DNA of 64,000 nt from Terrimesophilobacter sp044464485. GTDB lineage: Bacteria; Actinomycetota; Actinomycetes; Actinomycetales; Microbacteriaceae. This document shows positions 8,460 to 16,833 of the stretch, one piece after another; positions within the stretch are counted from its first letter, which is position 1; every line of letters begins with the position of its first letter. Location of the stretch: positions 124,001-188,000 of the forward strand of contig JBIQLG010000001.1 in assembly GCA_044464485.1 (NCBI GenBank). Direction: 5' to 3'. The translations under genes were made by a program, and so were the position numbers. The notes below the pieces were generated by a model. It was not told where the DNA came from and ran no database searches. It saw nothing but the letters and a program-made list of their open reading frames with translations.

Positions 8460-8794
8460 CCTTCGTCTCCGTTGGACACGACGCGACCGGAACCGTTGGG
8501 TGCCGGCTCCGGGAGCAAATGGAGACCCGCCGGCGAATGGGCAGTCAACATCAGTTGCTCGATCCACTCGCGATTTATCGTCGGCGTGCGGCTTCCCACA
8601 AACTTGAAGGCAAGCGGGATGGCAGGGTGCAACCAGACTGTGCTGCGCCCGTCGCCGATCGCGCTGTCATCCTTCCAGGTGAAAAAGAACGGTTCGTTTC
8701 TGCGGAGCTTCGCGCCCACCACGAACTGGATGTGCGCAAGCGTGCGGTCGTCGAAATCCGCGGCGAGCGTCGAATCGTAGGTCAGAGTGCCCAT
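8456..8794 (-). CDS. DUF7882-type small protein, copy 2
   Basis: 112-residue protein of a family I associate with Microbacteriaceae. Hallmarks are an N-terminal MGTLTYDST strand, the block AHIQFVVGAKLRRNEPFFFTW, the segment GRSTVWLHPAIPLAFKF and an INREWIEQLM helix. It is a clear paralogue of the protein at 8852-9217 (HIQFVVGAKLRR versus HVKIVILTKLRR, WLHPAIPL versus WIHPSIPL). The fold appears to be a small beta sheet capped by a helix. Function unknown; the tandem copies form one operon. Confidence 0.82.
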   Translation of the reverse strand: MGTLTYDSTLAADFDDRTLAHIQFVVGAKLRRNEPFFFTWKDDSAIGDGRSTVWLHPAIPLAFKFVGSRTPTINREWIEQLMLTAHSPAGLHLLPEPAPNGSGRVVSNGDEG

Positions 8795-8851
8795 GACACT
8801 ATTGTGAACGCCAGCGCAACGAAGTGCCCACCTTTTCCCGAAGCAATTTGG

Positions 8852-9217
8852 TTACGAGGCGAGCTCGTTGTCTTTCGCAATCGAGGTCACGCGGTGCCCA
8901 GCGTCACTCGTCTCGGTATCCAGCGGCTCGGGAATCAGACGCAAACCGTCGCCGCTGTTCGCGGCGATCATGAGTTGTTCCAGCCACGGACGGTTAATTT
9001 CCGGCTGACGAGTTTCATCGAATTTGAAGTGCAGCGGAATCGAAGGATGAATCCAAATGGTCGACCTACCATCGTCGCCATCCACGTCGTGTTCGAACGA
9101 GAACGCGAAGGCCTGATCGCGACGAAGCTTGGTCAAAATGACGATCTTGACGTGCGCGAGGATCCTGTCCTCGATCTCGATTTCCTCTGCGGGTCGTCCG
9201 TACAGCAAGAATCCCAT
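8852..9217 (-). CDS. DUF7882-type small protein, copy 1
   Basis: 121-residue paralogue of the neighbouring gene, sharing the order of strands, the LHPSIPL-like segment (WIHPSIPLHFKF), the NRPWLEQLM helix and the 'LLPEP/LIPEP' turn. It differs by an MGFLLYGRP start and a longer acidic tail. The gene starts 9 nt after the stop of the upstream 81-residue gene, within one minus-strand operon. Family function is not established. Divergence between copies shows an old duplication. Confidence 0.82.
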   Translation of the reverse strand: MGFLLYGRPAEEIEIEDRILAHVKIVILTKLRRDQAFAFSFEHDVDGDDGRSTIWIHPSIPLHFKFDETRQPEINRPWLEQLMIAANSGDGLRLIPEPLDTETSDAGHRVTSIAKDNELAS

Positions 9218-9226
9218 GACGTCGTC

Positions 9227-9472
9227 CTAAAGCTCTTCGTGCCCAAGTTGGCTGCCCGGATGCCGTGCCGGCTTTGCGTGGAACACATGATCATGCCCGC
9301 TCGCGGGATTGTGCCCAACTTCGATGTCGATCGGAACGGTTTTATCGTTGGGCTGGATATTAACCTTCGCTGCCATCCCAGCATGGGAGAGCGCCTCCGC
9401 GAGCTTCTCCAGCGCGATCGCCACGTCGTCGTCGAGGACGACGGTGCCACCCGCGTGCCGCATTTCCTTCAT
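9227..9472 (-). CDS. Hypothetical protein, 81 aa
   Basis: Small protein with an N-terminal segment VVLDDDVAIALEKLAEALSH, a central beta-like stretch (VNIQPNDKTVPIDIEVG) and a His-rich tail with HDHVFHAKPARH. No family is recognised. It is the first gene of the minus-strand operon with the DUF7882-type pair. The start is uncertain because no good ribosome site is seen; a second ATG lies three codons in. A sigma-70-type promoter candidate is present upstream. Confidence 0.55.
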   Translation of the reverse strand: MKEMRHAGGTVVLDDDVAIALEKLAEALSHAGMAAKVNIQPNDKTVPIDIEVGHNPASGHDHVFHAKPARHPGSQLGHEEL

Positions 9473-9507
9473 ACACCCATGCTTCGCTCCGCCTGCGGGT
9501 TCGTCAA

Positions 9508-9537
9508 GGTATAGCGAAATCCAACAGCGGACTGTAA
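9508..9537 (-). promoter_or_regulatory. Candidate promoter of the DUF7882 operon
   Basis: On the minus strand TTACAG (9537-9532) and TATACC (9513-9508) are separated by 18 nt, giving a reasonable housekeeping -35/-10 pair about 35 nt before the 81-residue gene. Assigned by consensus only. Confidence 0.35.
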
Positions 9538-9602
9538 GGTACGCGCTTTTTGCCGCATGAGAGGATCGTCGTGCATTGCTTCAGATGCACAGGGAGGAAT
9601 CC

Positions 9603-10373
9603 ATGCCGTTTCTCGACGCAAATGGCTCCGAATTGCGGGTAATCAAACTGCACCAGGCGCCAGCCGACAGCCACTACTTCCAACTCGTAGAGAAAATTGG
9701 TTTCCGAGAGCACGCGGGTGCAGATAACTCCGCGACCAATCCGACGTACTGGGCGCCTGCGCATCGGATCACGGCAGATCCAGGCCCGGGAAATCGCACC
9801 GATCTCGCGTCCGTGCCCTGGATTCTCTGGGGCTTCATCGCGTCCTACGGTAAGCAAAGCGCTCCCGCCATTCTTCACGACCACCAGAGTGAAGTTGCGC
9901 GCCAACTTCCCGCACCACTCGCGCTGCGGGAACGCAAGGAAGATGATCGTCTCTTTCGCGTTGGCCTACGGCAGCAAAAGGTTCCCCTTCTCAGCGCCTG
10001 GCTCATGTGGACCTTCGTTTCCATCGAGCGCTATTTTCGACACGCGAAATGGCGATGTGCGCTGATGGTGACGCAAATACTGGCCAGTGCGGCGGTGTGC
10101 TACACGGCGGTGATGTGCGGGATGGGGCATCCGCTGTGGTTCCTGCTTCTGGCGCTGCCCGCCGTCGCGTCAGTGGCGTGGGGGAGACAGGCGCCCCTGC
10201 TGCTGTGGGCAAGCTACGGCGGCGCAATACTTCTGCCGCTGATTGCGGCTCAGCTGATCATCCTCACACCGTTCTGGATTCTGGTCATTCTGGTTCGCGA
10301 GCTCATTGATCGGCCGTTTTTCGATCACCATCCGAGTACCGTGATTGCGCCATATTTTCGAAAGCGAACCTAA
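9603..10373 (+). CDS. DUF1353 domain protein with C-terminal membrane helices
   Basis: 256-residue protein. The N-terminal half (about residues 1-145) matches DUF1353: RTDLASVPWILWGFIASYG, then the His-containing APAILHDHQSEVARQ and a following helix (DDRLFRVGLRQQKVP). The C-terminal half carries three to four hydrophobic helices (for example PLWFLLLALPAVASVAW). DUF1353 proteins are usually about 100-150 residues and often phage-linked, so the membrane extension is unusual. The ATG at 9603 follows GGGAGG at 7 nt. Biochemical role unknown. Confidence 0.75.
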   Translation: MPFLDANGSELRVIKLHQAPADSHYFQLVEKIGFREHAGADNSATNPTYWAPAHRITADPGPGNRTDLASVPWILWGFIASYGKQSAPAILHDHQSEVARQLPAPLALRERKEDDRLFRVGLRQQKVPLLSAWLMWTFVSIERYFRHAKWRCALMVTQILASAAVCYTAVMCGMGHPLWFLLLALPAVASVAWGRQAPLLLWASYGGAILLPLIAAQLIILTPFWILVILVRELIDRPFFDHHPSTVIAPYFRKRT

Positions 10374-10445
10374 CGCCCGCCGTCGCGCACAACGCGCACA
10401 CACCGTCGGATTGTTTACACAGGCAATTGGGGGTAGACAGGCTAC

Positions 10446-12098
10446 ATGGAGTCTTCAGGCGTGCCGCCCAGGCCCACCGATCGATTCACCGAGTCGCTGG
10501 ATCTCGTTCCCCTCCCCGGCAGCGATCGTCCCGCTGCCGAAGGCGTGCGCCCCGCGAGCATCGAGCTGGAGGCGGAGGGAGCCATCGCCGTTACCCTTGT
10601 GCTCCGTCGCAGATCCTTCGGCGAACGACCCGATCCGCGACGCCGCTGTGCATCGCGCGAACAGTTTGTGGAGGCTTTCGGTGCTGACCCTTCGGACCTT
10701 GATCTGGTTGTTCGCACGTTGAGCAGGCTGGGCCTCACTGTTCTCAGCACAGACGCGGGATCGAGACGGGTACACGCGACTGGCAAGTTCTCTCGAGCGT
10801 GCGCGGTGTTCGGAACCTCACTGTCTGCCGTGACCTGCAACTCGCACTCCGGGGAGATCGTCACGCATCGACACCGAACGGGCGGCCTCAGCGTGCCGAA
10901 AGTGCTGGACGGCATTGTGACCGCAGTTCTGGGACTGGATGATCGCCCCCAGGCCAGACCACAGTTCCGCGTCGCCGTTCCGCACGCCATCTCGACCAGT
11001 TACACTCCCGTCGAGTTGGGCGAAATCTATCGGTTTCCCGCCAGCACGGATGGAGCAGGGCAGACCATCGCGATCATCGAGCTCGGGGGTGGTTACCAGC
11101 AGTCTGACCTGGACAGCTTCTTTCGGAGGCTCGATTTGCCCACTCCGAGGGTCACCTCCGTCGGTGTGGATGGTGCGGCGAACGCACCGAGCTCGGACCA
11201 GACCGGCGCTGACGGAGAAGTACTGCTTGACATCGAGGTTGCCGGTGCGCTCGCGCCGGCGTCGTCGATCGTGGTCTATTTCGCGCCCAACACGGATGCC
11301 GGTTTTCTCGATGCGATTGCGGAGGCGGCTCACGCTGAACCAACGCCTGCGGCCATCAGCATCAGTTGGGGACAGAGCGAGGATCTTTGGACCGTGCAGG
11401 CGCGCAACGCGATGGACGACGCACTGCTGGACGCTGTCTCACTGGGCGTCACTGTGACCGCTGCCGCCGGCGACAATGGCAGCTCGAATGGTAGCAGCGA
11501 CGGGGCACCCAATGTGGATTTTCCCGCATCCAGCCCGCACGCTATCGCCTGCGGTGGCACCACGCTTCACGCCACCGCGCACCGCGTGCGGTCCGAAACC
11601 GTATGGAACAACGGGCCAGGTGGCGGGGCGACGGGAGGCGGGGTGAGCAACATCTTCGCTCGACCGAGCTGGCAGGACCACGCGGGCGTCCCTGGCATCC
11701 AGAGGGGGCCGGGCGGCCGCGGTGTTCCCGATGTCGCGGGCAACGCTGATCCGAGCACGGGCTACCGGGTTTTCGTGCATGGATCCCCCACGGTGATCGG
11801 CGGGACCAGCGCGGTTGCACCGCTGTGGGCCGCGCTGGTCGCGCGCTGCGCGGGCGCGCTCGACCGACGGCTTGGCTGGCTCCAGCCGACGCTGTACACG
11901 CTGGACGGCGTTATGCGCGACATCACGGAGGGGAACAACGGCGCCTTCAAGGCGGGCTCAGGGTGGGACGCATGCACGGGTCTCGGCGTGCCGGATGGTG
12001 GGGCACTACTCCGCGCGCTCTCAGCGAACGTGCACGAACGCGAGGGAGGTCAGGGTGATGTCTTCCCGAAGTCGTCCGTGGAAATACCTCGCGCCTGA
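10446..12098 (+). CDS. Sedolisin / kumamolisin-type serine-carboxyl peptidase (S53) with pro-domain
   Basis: 550-residue acid-type protease. An N-terminal pro-kumamolisin activation domain spans about residues 15-165, and the catalytic domain follows from about 185. The catalytic Glu and Asp lie in DGEVLLDIEV (E258, D262), the oxyanion Asp in AAAGDNGSS (D343) and the serine in IGGTSAVAP (S455). A C-terminal GSGWDACTGLGVPDG segment is typical of the calcium-site region. No classical signal peptide is visible at the N-terminus, so the export route is unclear. It stands alone, convergent with a DHA2 pump gene 2 bp away. Confidence 0.92.
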   Translation: MESSGVPPRPTDRFTESLDLVPLPGSDRPAAEGVRPASIELEAEGAIAVTLVLRRRSFGERPDPRRRCASREQFVEAFGADPSDLDLVVRTLSRLGLTVLSTDAGSRRVHATGKFSRACAVFGTSLSAVTCNSHSGEIVTHRHRTGGLSVPKVLDGIVTAVLGLDDRPQARPQFRVAVPHAISTSYTPVELGEIYRFPASTDGAGQTIAIIELGGGYQQSDLDSFFRRLDLPTPRVTSVGVDGAANAPSSDQTGADGEVLLDIEVAGALAPASSIVVYFAPNTDAGFLDAIAEAAHAEPTPAAISISWGQSEDLWTVQARNAMDDALLDAVSLGVTVTAAAGDNGSSNGSSDGAPNVDFPASSPHAIACGGTTLHATAHRVRSETVWNNGPGGGATGGGVSNIFARPSWQDHAGVPGIQRGPGGRGVPDVAGNADPSTGYRVFVHGSPTVIGGTSAVAPLWAALVARCAGALDRRLGWLQPTLYTLDGVMRDITEGNNGAFKAGSGWDACTGLGVPDGGALLRALSANVHEREGGQGDVFPKSSVEIPRA

Positions 12099-12100
12099 AC

Positions 12101-13540
12101 TCACCTCGTGCGTTGCCGCAAATCGGCGTACGCGACCGCGAGCGCGGCCAACACGATGACAATGATGGCGGCAAATCCCACGTTGAACGCCGCAGCCCAA
12201 TTGCTCACGGCGAGGACACCAAACGCGATGGCGGTAATCACGGCGATACCGACCGACGTGCCGATCCGCTGCCCTGTCTGCATGATGCCCCCGGAACTTC
12301 CCGCATATCGCAGAGGCACTTCCGCCAGTGTGAGTGCCTGATTAGGGCTGATCACCGACCCCTGTGCGATGCCGACGAACGACAGGCTGAGGAGCAGCCA
12401 CCATTCGCTCGCGAGTCCCTCAGAGTGCAGCCACACAATGCCGATGCTGAGGATGAGCCCGAATAGCGCACTGTACATACCCCCGATAACAACCTTGCGG
12501 CCATATCGCACGACATTCCGTCCGCCCCAGAGTGCGGCAAAAATGGAAAGGATAGAGCTGGGGAGGCCCACCAGCCCGGATTCCAGGGCCGTGTGCCCCA
12601 GGCCATCCTGCATGTACAGGGCAACCAGTACCCACACGCTCGTGACGCCCATGAAGTAGAGCGTGATCAATAACGAACCATTGGCAAAGCTTGGCGTTCG
12701 GAAAATGGCGAGGTCGACCATCGGGCTTCGGCCGTTTCGCTTGTATCGTCGTTCCCACCAGAGCCATACCAGAAGGATGACCGCGCCGACCGGAAGCGAG
12801 GGCCACACCACCGCATTGGCCTCCGCTTCGACGAACGGAACCAGAACCGCGAGAACGGCAAGTCCGAGGAGAATGGCACCGATTGGATCCAGATCGCGAC
12901 TTCCGCGCGAGAGTGGCACCGCAGATTTGTGGTTGCTGTTGAGCAGCGGTTTCGGAATCCACACATAGGCGAGGATGATGCCGACAATTCCGATGGGAAC
13001 ATTCACGAGGAACGTCCAGCGCCACCCCTGCTCAGCTCCGGCGGCCTCGATGAGCAACCCGCCCAGGAGCGGCCCTATCGCGACGGACACACCGACGGTC
13101 GCCCCGAAAATGCCGAAGGCACGTGCTCGTTCCGCTCCGCGGAAGTATTGCTGAATCATCCCGACGGCTTGCGGACTGAGCAGACCGGACCCTACCCCTT
13201 GGAATGCCCGCGCGACGTTGAGGGATAGCGGATCCAGAGCGAAACCGGCAGCGATCGACGATGCTGTGAAAAGTGCAACTCCTGCGATGAACAGTGGCCC
13301 GCGACCAAAGATGTCCCCCGCGCGTCCCGCGGAGACGAGACCCACTCCGAAGGTCAGCGCGTAGCCCGAAAGCACCCACTGCAACTGCGATTGGCTGGCG
13401 TGGAGCGACAACTGGATTGACGGCAGCGCAACATTGACGATGCTTACGCTGATGAGTGACATGAAAAGGGCGACGACCAGCACCGAGAGTACTCGCCAGC
13501 GACGCGCGTCTGGCGAGTACTCCTGAAGCGGTTCGGACAC
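12101..13540 (-). CDS. MFS drug exporter, DHA2 (EmrB/QacA) family
   Basis: 479-residue proton-driven multidrug-type exporter of the cytoplasmic membrane, with about 14 predicted helices. DHA2 features include VNVALPSIQLSL in helix 1, the WVLSGYALTFG motif, the loop AGRAGDIFGRGPLF (motif A) and ARAFQGVGSGLLSPQAVGMI (motif C region). The substrate cannot be inferred. No regulator is adjacent; it is convergent with the S53 peptidase gene. Confidence 0.92.
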   Translation of the reverse strand: MSEPLQEYSPDARRWRVLSVLVVALFMSLISVSIVNVALPSIQLSLHASQSQLQWVLSGYALTFGVGLVSAGRAGDIFGRGPLFIAGVALFTASSIAAGFALDPLSLNVARAFQGVGSGLLSPQAVGMIQQYFRGAERARAFGIFGATVGVSVAIGPLLGGLLIEAAGAEQGWRWTFLVNVPIGIVGIILAYVWIPKPLLNSNHKSAVPLSRGSRDLDPIGAILLGLAVLAVLVPFVEAEANAVVWPSLPVGAVILLVWLWWERRYKRNGRSPMVDLAIFRTPSFANGSLLITLYFMGVTSVWVLVALYMQDGLGHTALESGLVGLPSSILSIFAALWGGRNVVRYGRKVVIGGMYSALFGLILSIGIVWLHSEGLASEWWLLLSLSFVGIAQGSVISPNQALTLAEVPLRYAGSSGGIMQTGQRIGTSVGIAVITAIAFGVLAVSNWAAAFNVGFAAIIVIVLAALAVAYADLRQRTR

Positions 13541-13666
13541 GAGTTCGACTGTAATCGCTCCCGTGGGCTGTGAGTTGCCGTAACTTTCGCGATGGCAACC
13601 GAGCGTGGAGCATTCACCGTCCGTTTACCGCGCGGAAGGATGGGCGCACCCAGTCGTCGGTGAGCC

Positions 13667-14077
13667 CTAACTTACGGCTTTTTTCAGCAGCGCAACGAGT
13701 TGCTTTTGGTCTGCCGCAGTGAGCTTCGTCACCGCAAAGGCGTTCGGCCACATGTTGCCGTCGTCGAGATGTGCGTCTTCTTGAAACCCGATGGTGGCGT
13801 ATCGCGTTTTAAATTTGGCGGCGGGCTGAAAGAAGACGACCACTTTGCCGTCGGCGTTGGCGTACGCCGGCATGCCGTACCAGGTCTTTGGGCCCAAATC
13901 CGTGTGCTTCTTCACCAGCTCGTGCAGGATTTCGGCAAGCTCCTTGTCGGTGCCAGTCATGTTGCTGACGGCAGTGACACACGCTTTTTCCAGATCGGCG
14001 CCTGCCTTTGCGGCCTTAGCTTCGGCGACCGACGCCCGCATGGCAGCCTTCTCTTCCTTGCTGAAGGTTGAGCTCAT
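13667..14077 (-). CDS. DUF1801 / YdhG-like protein
   Basis: 136-residue soluble protein of the DUF1801 (YdhG/YjbR-like) family. The diagnostic core PKTWYGMPAYANADGKVVVFF and the following ATIGFQEDAHLDDG are present, with a Lys/Ala-rich N-terminal helix. Members have been compared to frataxin-like folds, but the role is not settled. The start follows AAAGGAACTC. The next gene upstream on this strand is copB, 59 nt away. Confidence 0.85.
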   Translation of the reverse strand: MSSTFSKEEKAAMRASVAEAKAAKAGADLEKACVTAVSNMTGTDKELAEILHELVKKHTDLGPKTWYGMPAYANADGKVVVFFQPAAKFKTRYATIGFQEDAHLDDGNMWPNAFAVTKLTAADQKQLVALLKKAVS

Positions 14078-14136
14078 GAGTTCCTTTCAGACAGTGAGTT
14101 TCGTGAATAATCGTAAAACGAACGGCCCCGTGCCGA

Positions 14137-16197
14137 CTAAACGTCCTTGGGCCGAAGGTCGAGCCGGCGCAGCAGTTGCGCGTTTAGCGCCACCACCACG
14201 GTCGAGGCCGACATGAGCAGTGCACCGATTTCCATGGGAAGCACGAAACCAACGGGGGCGAGCACTCCCGCGGCCAACGGCAGGGCAATCAGGTTGTAGC
14301 CGGCCGCCCACCAGAGGTTCTGCGTCATCTTGCGGTAGCTCCTCTTCGAGAGTTCGATCACGGAGAGTACGGAGCGCGGGTCGTCACTGGCAAGGATGAC
14401 ACCTGCGGAGGCGATCGCGACATCTGTACCCGCGCCGATCGCGATACCGACGTCGGCCTGGGCGAGCGCGGGCGCGTCGTTGACGCCGTCACCCACCATG
14501 GCGACGTGTCGGCCTTCGTGCTGCAACTCGGACACCTTTGCCGCCTTGTTCTCCGGGTGCACGCCCGCGAACACACGGTCGATTCCCAGTTCGTCGGCCA
14601 CGGAATGCGCCACTGCCTCCGCGTCCCCGGTAATCATGACGACCTGGATGTTCAGCGCGTGAAGCTCGTCGATCGCCTGACGGGATTCTTCCCGGACTTC
14701 ATCTGTGAGCCCGATGGCGCCCACGACCTTGCCGTCGGCGAACACGTGGAGAATGGTGGCACCCTCGTCTGCCCACTTCTGCGTCTCTTCCATGCTCGTG
14801 GCGTTGTGACTCTTCAGGAGCGAAGGTCCGCCAACGGAAATCGTGCGACCGTCCACGGTGGCGGTGACGCCAACGCCAGCGGATGCCTGGAACTTGCTGG
14901 CGGAAGGAATCGTGATGTCACGCTCGCGAGCCGCCCGGACTATCGCTTTCGCCAGCGGATGCTCGCTGTCGCCTTCTGCCGAAGCCGCCCATCCGAGCAT
15001 CTCGGCTTCGTTGTCGCCCGGCGCAACTGCAGTGTGCGAGACCACGGGCTCACCTTTCGTCAGCGTGCCCGTCTTGTCGAAGAGAACCGTGTCGACGTTG
15101 CGCATGCTCTCGAGCGCAAGCCGATCTTTGACGAGCACGCCCGCCTTAGCAGCGCGCTCCGTGGAGATCGCGACAACGAGGGGAATCGCGAGCCCCAACG
15201 CGTGAGGGCACGCAATGACCAGCACTGTGATCGTACGCACGATCGCGTTGTCCGGTGTGCCGACGAGCGTCCACACGATAGCCGTGATGACGGCCGATCC
15301 GAGTGCGAACCAGAAGAGCCATCCGGCGGCTTTGTCCGCCAAACGTTGAGCGGGGGAGGACGAGTTCTGTGCTTCCGAGACGAGTTTTTGGATGCCGGCA
15401 AGCGCGGTGTCATCGCCCACTGCCGTCACGTGAACTCGAATGGCGGTGTCGGTGGCCACCGTTCCGGCAACGACGTGGTCGCCTGGCGCGCGGCTCACTG
15501 GCCGAGATTCGCCGGTGATCATCGACTCGTCGACGTCCGCGGTGCCCTCCGTGATGGTTCCGTCGGCGGGAACCCGTCCGCCCGGGCGAACGATCACCAG
15601 ATCGTCGATGCGAAGTTCTGCGGGAGCCACGACGCTGACAGTGTCTCCGTCGATGCGCTCGGCTTCGTCGGGCAATAGTGCGGCCAGGGATTCGAGAGCT
15701 GTGGAGGTCTGCGCAAGGGAGCGCATCTCGATCCAATGCCCCAGCAGCATGATGACCACGAGCAGCGCGAGCTCCCACCAGAAGTCGAGCTCCCGGTCCA
15801 AAAGCCCAAGACTCGATCCCCACGACGCGAGGAATGCCACGGTGATCGCAAGCGCGATGAGGAGCATCATTCCCGGTCGACGCGCTCGAATTTCAGAGAC
15901 CGCACCGGTGAGGAACGGTTTGCCGCCCCAGAAGTACATGACCGTGCCGAGAATCGGCGAAATCCACCACACCAGGAGGATGTCGGGGAGTGAATAGCCG
16001 AGCAGATGCGCGAACATGTGGTTGAACCCGACGACGGGCACCGCGAACACGAGCATGATCCAAAACAGGCGGCGGAATTGCGCTACGTGGTCCCCATGTC
16101 CCGCGTGACCGTCGTGCGCAGAATGATCGTCATGATCCGACATGTCGTGTTCGGAATGCGCGGACTCGGTACTGGTGTGTGCGGAATTGTCGCTCAT
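14137..16197 (-). CDS. copB: Copper-exporting P-type ATPase, CopB type
   Basis: 686-residue P1B-type ATPase that pumps copper out across the cytoplasmic membrane. The N-terminus is a His/Asp-rich tail (about residues 1-38) in place of CxxC metal domains. Helix 6 carries the CPH motif (C330-H332 in LVIACPHALGLAIP), typical of CopB pumps. The phosphorylation site DKTGTLT begins at D374, and the hinge MVGDGVNDAPAL is intact. It diverges from cueP across a 30-bp gap that contains a CsoR-type palindrome. Confidence 0.95.
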   Translation of the reverse strand: MSDNSAHTSTESAHSEHDMSDHDDHSAHDGHAGHGDHVAQFRRLFWIMLVFAVPVVGFNHMFAHLLGYSLPDILLVWWISPILGTVMYFWGGKPFLTGAVSEIRARRPGMMLLIALAITVAFLASWGSSLGLLDRELDFWWELALLVVIMLLGHWIEMRSLAQTSTALESLAALLPDEAERIDGDTVSVVAPAELRIDDLVIVRPGGRVPADGTITEGTADVDESMITGESRPVSRAPGDHVVAGTVATDTAIRVHVTAVGDDTALAGIQKLVSEAQNSSSPAQRLADKAAGWLFWFALGSAVITAIVWTLVGTPDNAIVRTITVLVIACPHALGLAIPLVVAISTERAAKAGVLVKDRLALESMRNVDTVLFDKTGTLTKGEPVVSHTAVAPGDNEAEMLGWAASAEGDSEHPLAKAIVRAARERDITIPSASKFQASAGVGVTATVDGRTISVGGPSLLKSHNATSMEETQKWADEGATILHVFADGKVVGAIGLTDEVREESRQAIDELHALNIQVVMITGDAEAVAHSVADELGIDRVFAGVHPENKAAKVSELQHEGRHVAMVGDGVNDAPALAQADVGIAIGAGTDVAIASAGVILASDDPRSVLSVIELSKRSYRKMTQNLWWAAGYNLIALPLAAGVLAPVGFVLPMEIGALLMSASTVVVALNAQLLRRLDLRPKDV

Positions 16198-16209
16198 TAC
16201 TGATACGTT

Positions 16210-16226
16210 ATACCCCGGAGGGGTAT
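16210..16226. promoter_or_regulatory. CsoR-type copper operator between copB and cueP
   Basis: ATACCCCGGAGGGGTAT is an inverted repeat with 7-bp arms and a 3-nt centre. It matches the TACCCC-N-GGGGTA pattern of CsoR-family operators and lies in the 30-bp gap between divergent copper genes. The GGAGG inside it also serves as the cueP ribosome site, so binding could affect both genes. A second site with 15 of 17 identical bases (other strand) lies at 18263-18279. Confidence 0.7.
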
Positions 16227-16227
16227 T

Positions 16228-16833
16228 TTGAATAACAGGGCAAGCGTTCTCACAGGTTTATTTCTTGCAAGCGTCCTCGCACTGACGGGCTGCACGGCCG
16301 CACCAGGCGACGGCGCAGGTCACGGCGACACTGCGCCAGGGGCATCCGCTGAGGGCGAGAATCTGCTCGCCGAGCACAACCTCGGCGGCCTTGACGCGAA
16401 ACACATCATTGACCGGCTCGATGCTCTCGCGGTTGCGGAGCGGCCCAACGATATCTTTGCGTCAGTGCGCGCCGAGAGCCTCGTGGTTTCGAGCGCGGAC
16501 GGACGCGAAGTGACCCTTCCCATGCCCAACGACGAATTTTATGTCTCGATGGCTCCCTACGTGACTCATACGCACGAGTGCTACTTCCACAGCCTCACGA
16601 CGTGCCTCGGCGAGCTTGACAACGAGGACGTACACGTGAAGATCGTGGATTCAGCGGGCGCGGTAGTGATAGACGGCACTTACCGCACTTTCAGCAACGG
16701 ATTTCTCGGCCTGTGGTTGCCGCGCGACATGACGGCGACGATCACGATCGAGCATGAAGGACTCTCGGTTACCGCGCCACTCTCGACGACGGCGGACGAC
16801 CCGACGTGCGTCACGACCCTGCAGCTCTCCTGA
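16228..16833 (+). CDS. cueP: CueP-family copper-binding lipoprotein
   Basis: 201-residue exported lipoprotein. The signal peptide ends at a lipobox (LALTGC, Cys22). The body carries the CueP signature around C118, H121 and C126 (ECYFHSLTTC), preceded by MPNDEFYVSMAPY. In Salmonella, CueP is a periplasmic copper-binding protein; here the lipid anchor would hold it at the outer face of the membrane. The start is TTG at 16228, 6 nt after GGAGG, which lies inside the CsoR-type palindrome. Divergent from copB. Confidence 0.9.
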   Translation: MNNRASVLTGLFLASVLALTGCTAAPGDGAGHGDTAPGASAEGENLLAEHNLGGLDAKHIIDRLDALAVAERPNDIFASVRAESLVVSSADGREVTLPMPNDEFYVSMAPYVTHTHECYFHSLTTCLGELDNEDVHVKIVDSAGAVVIDGTYRTFSNGFLGLWLPRDMTATITIEHEGLSVTAPLSTTADDPTCVTTLQLS

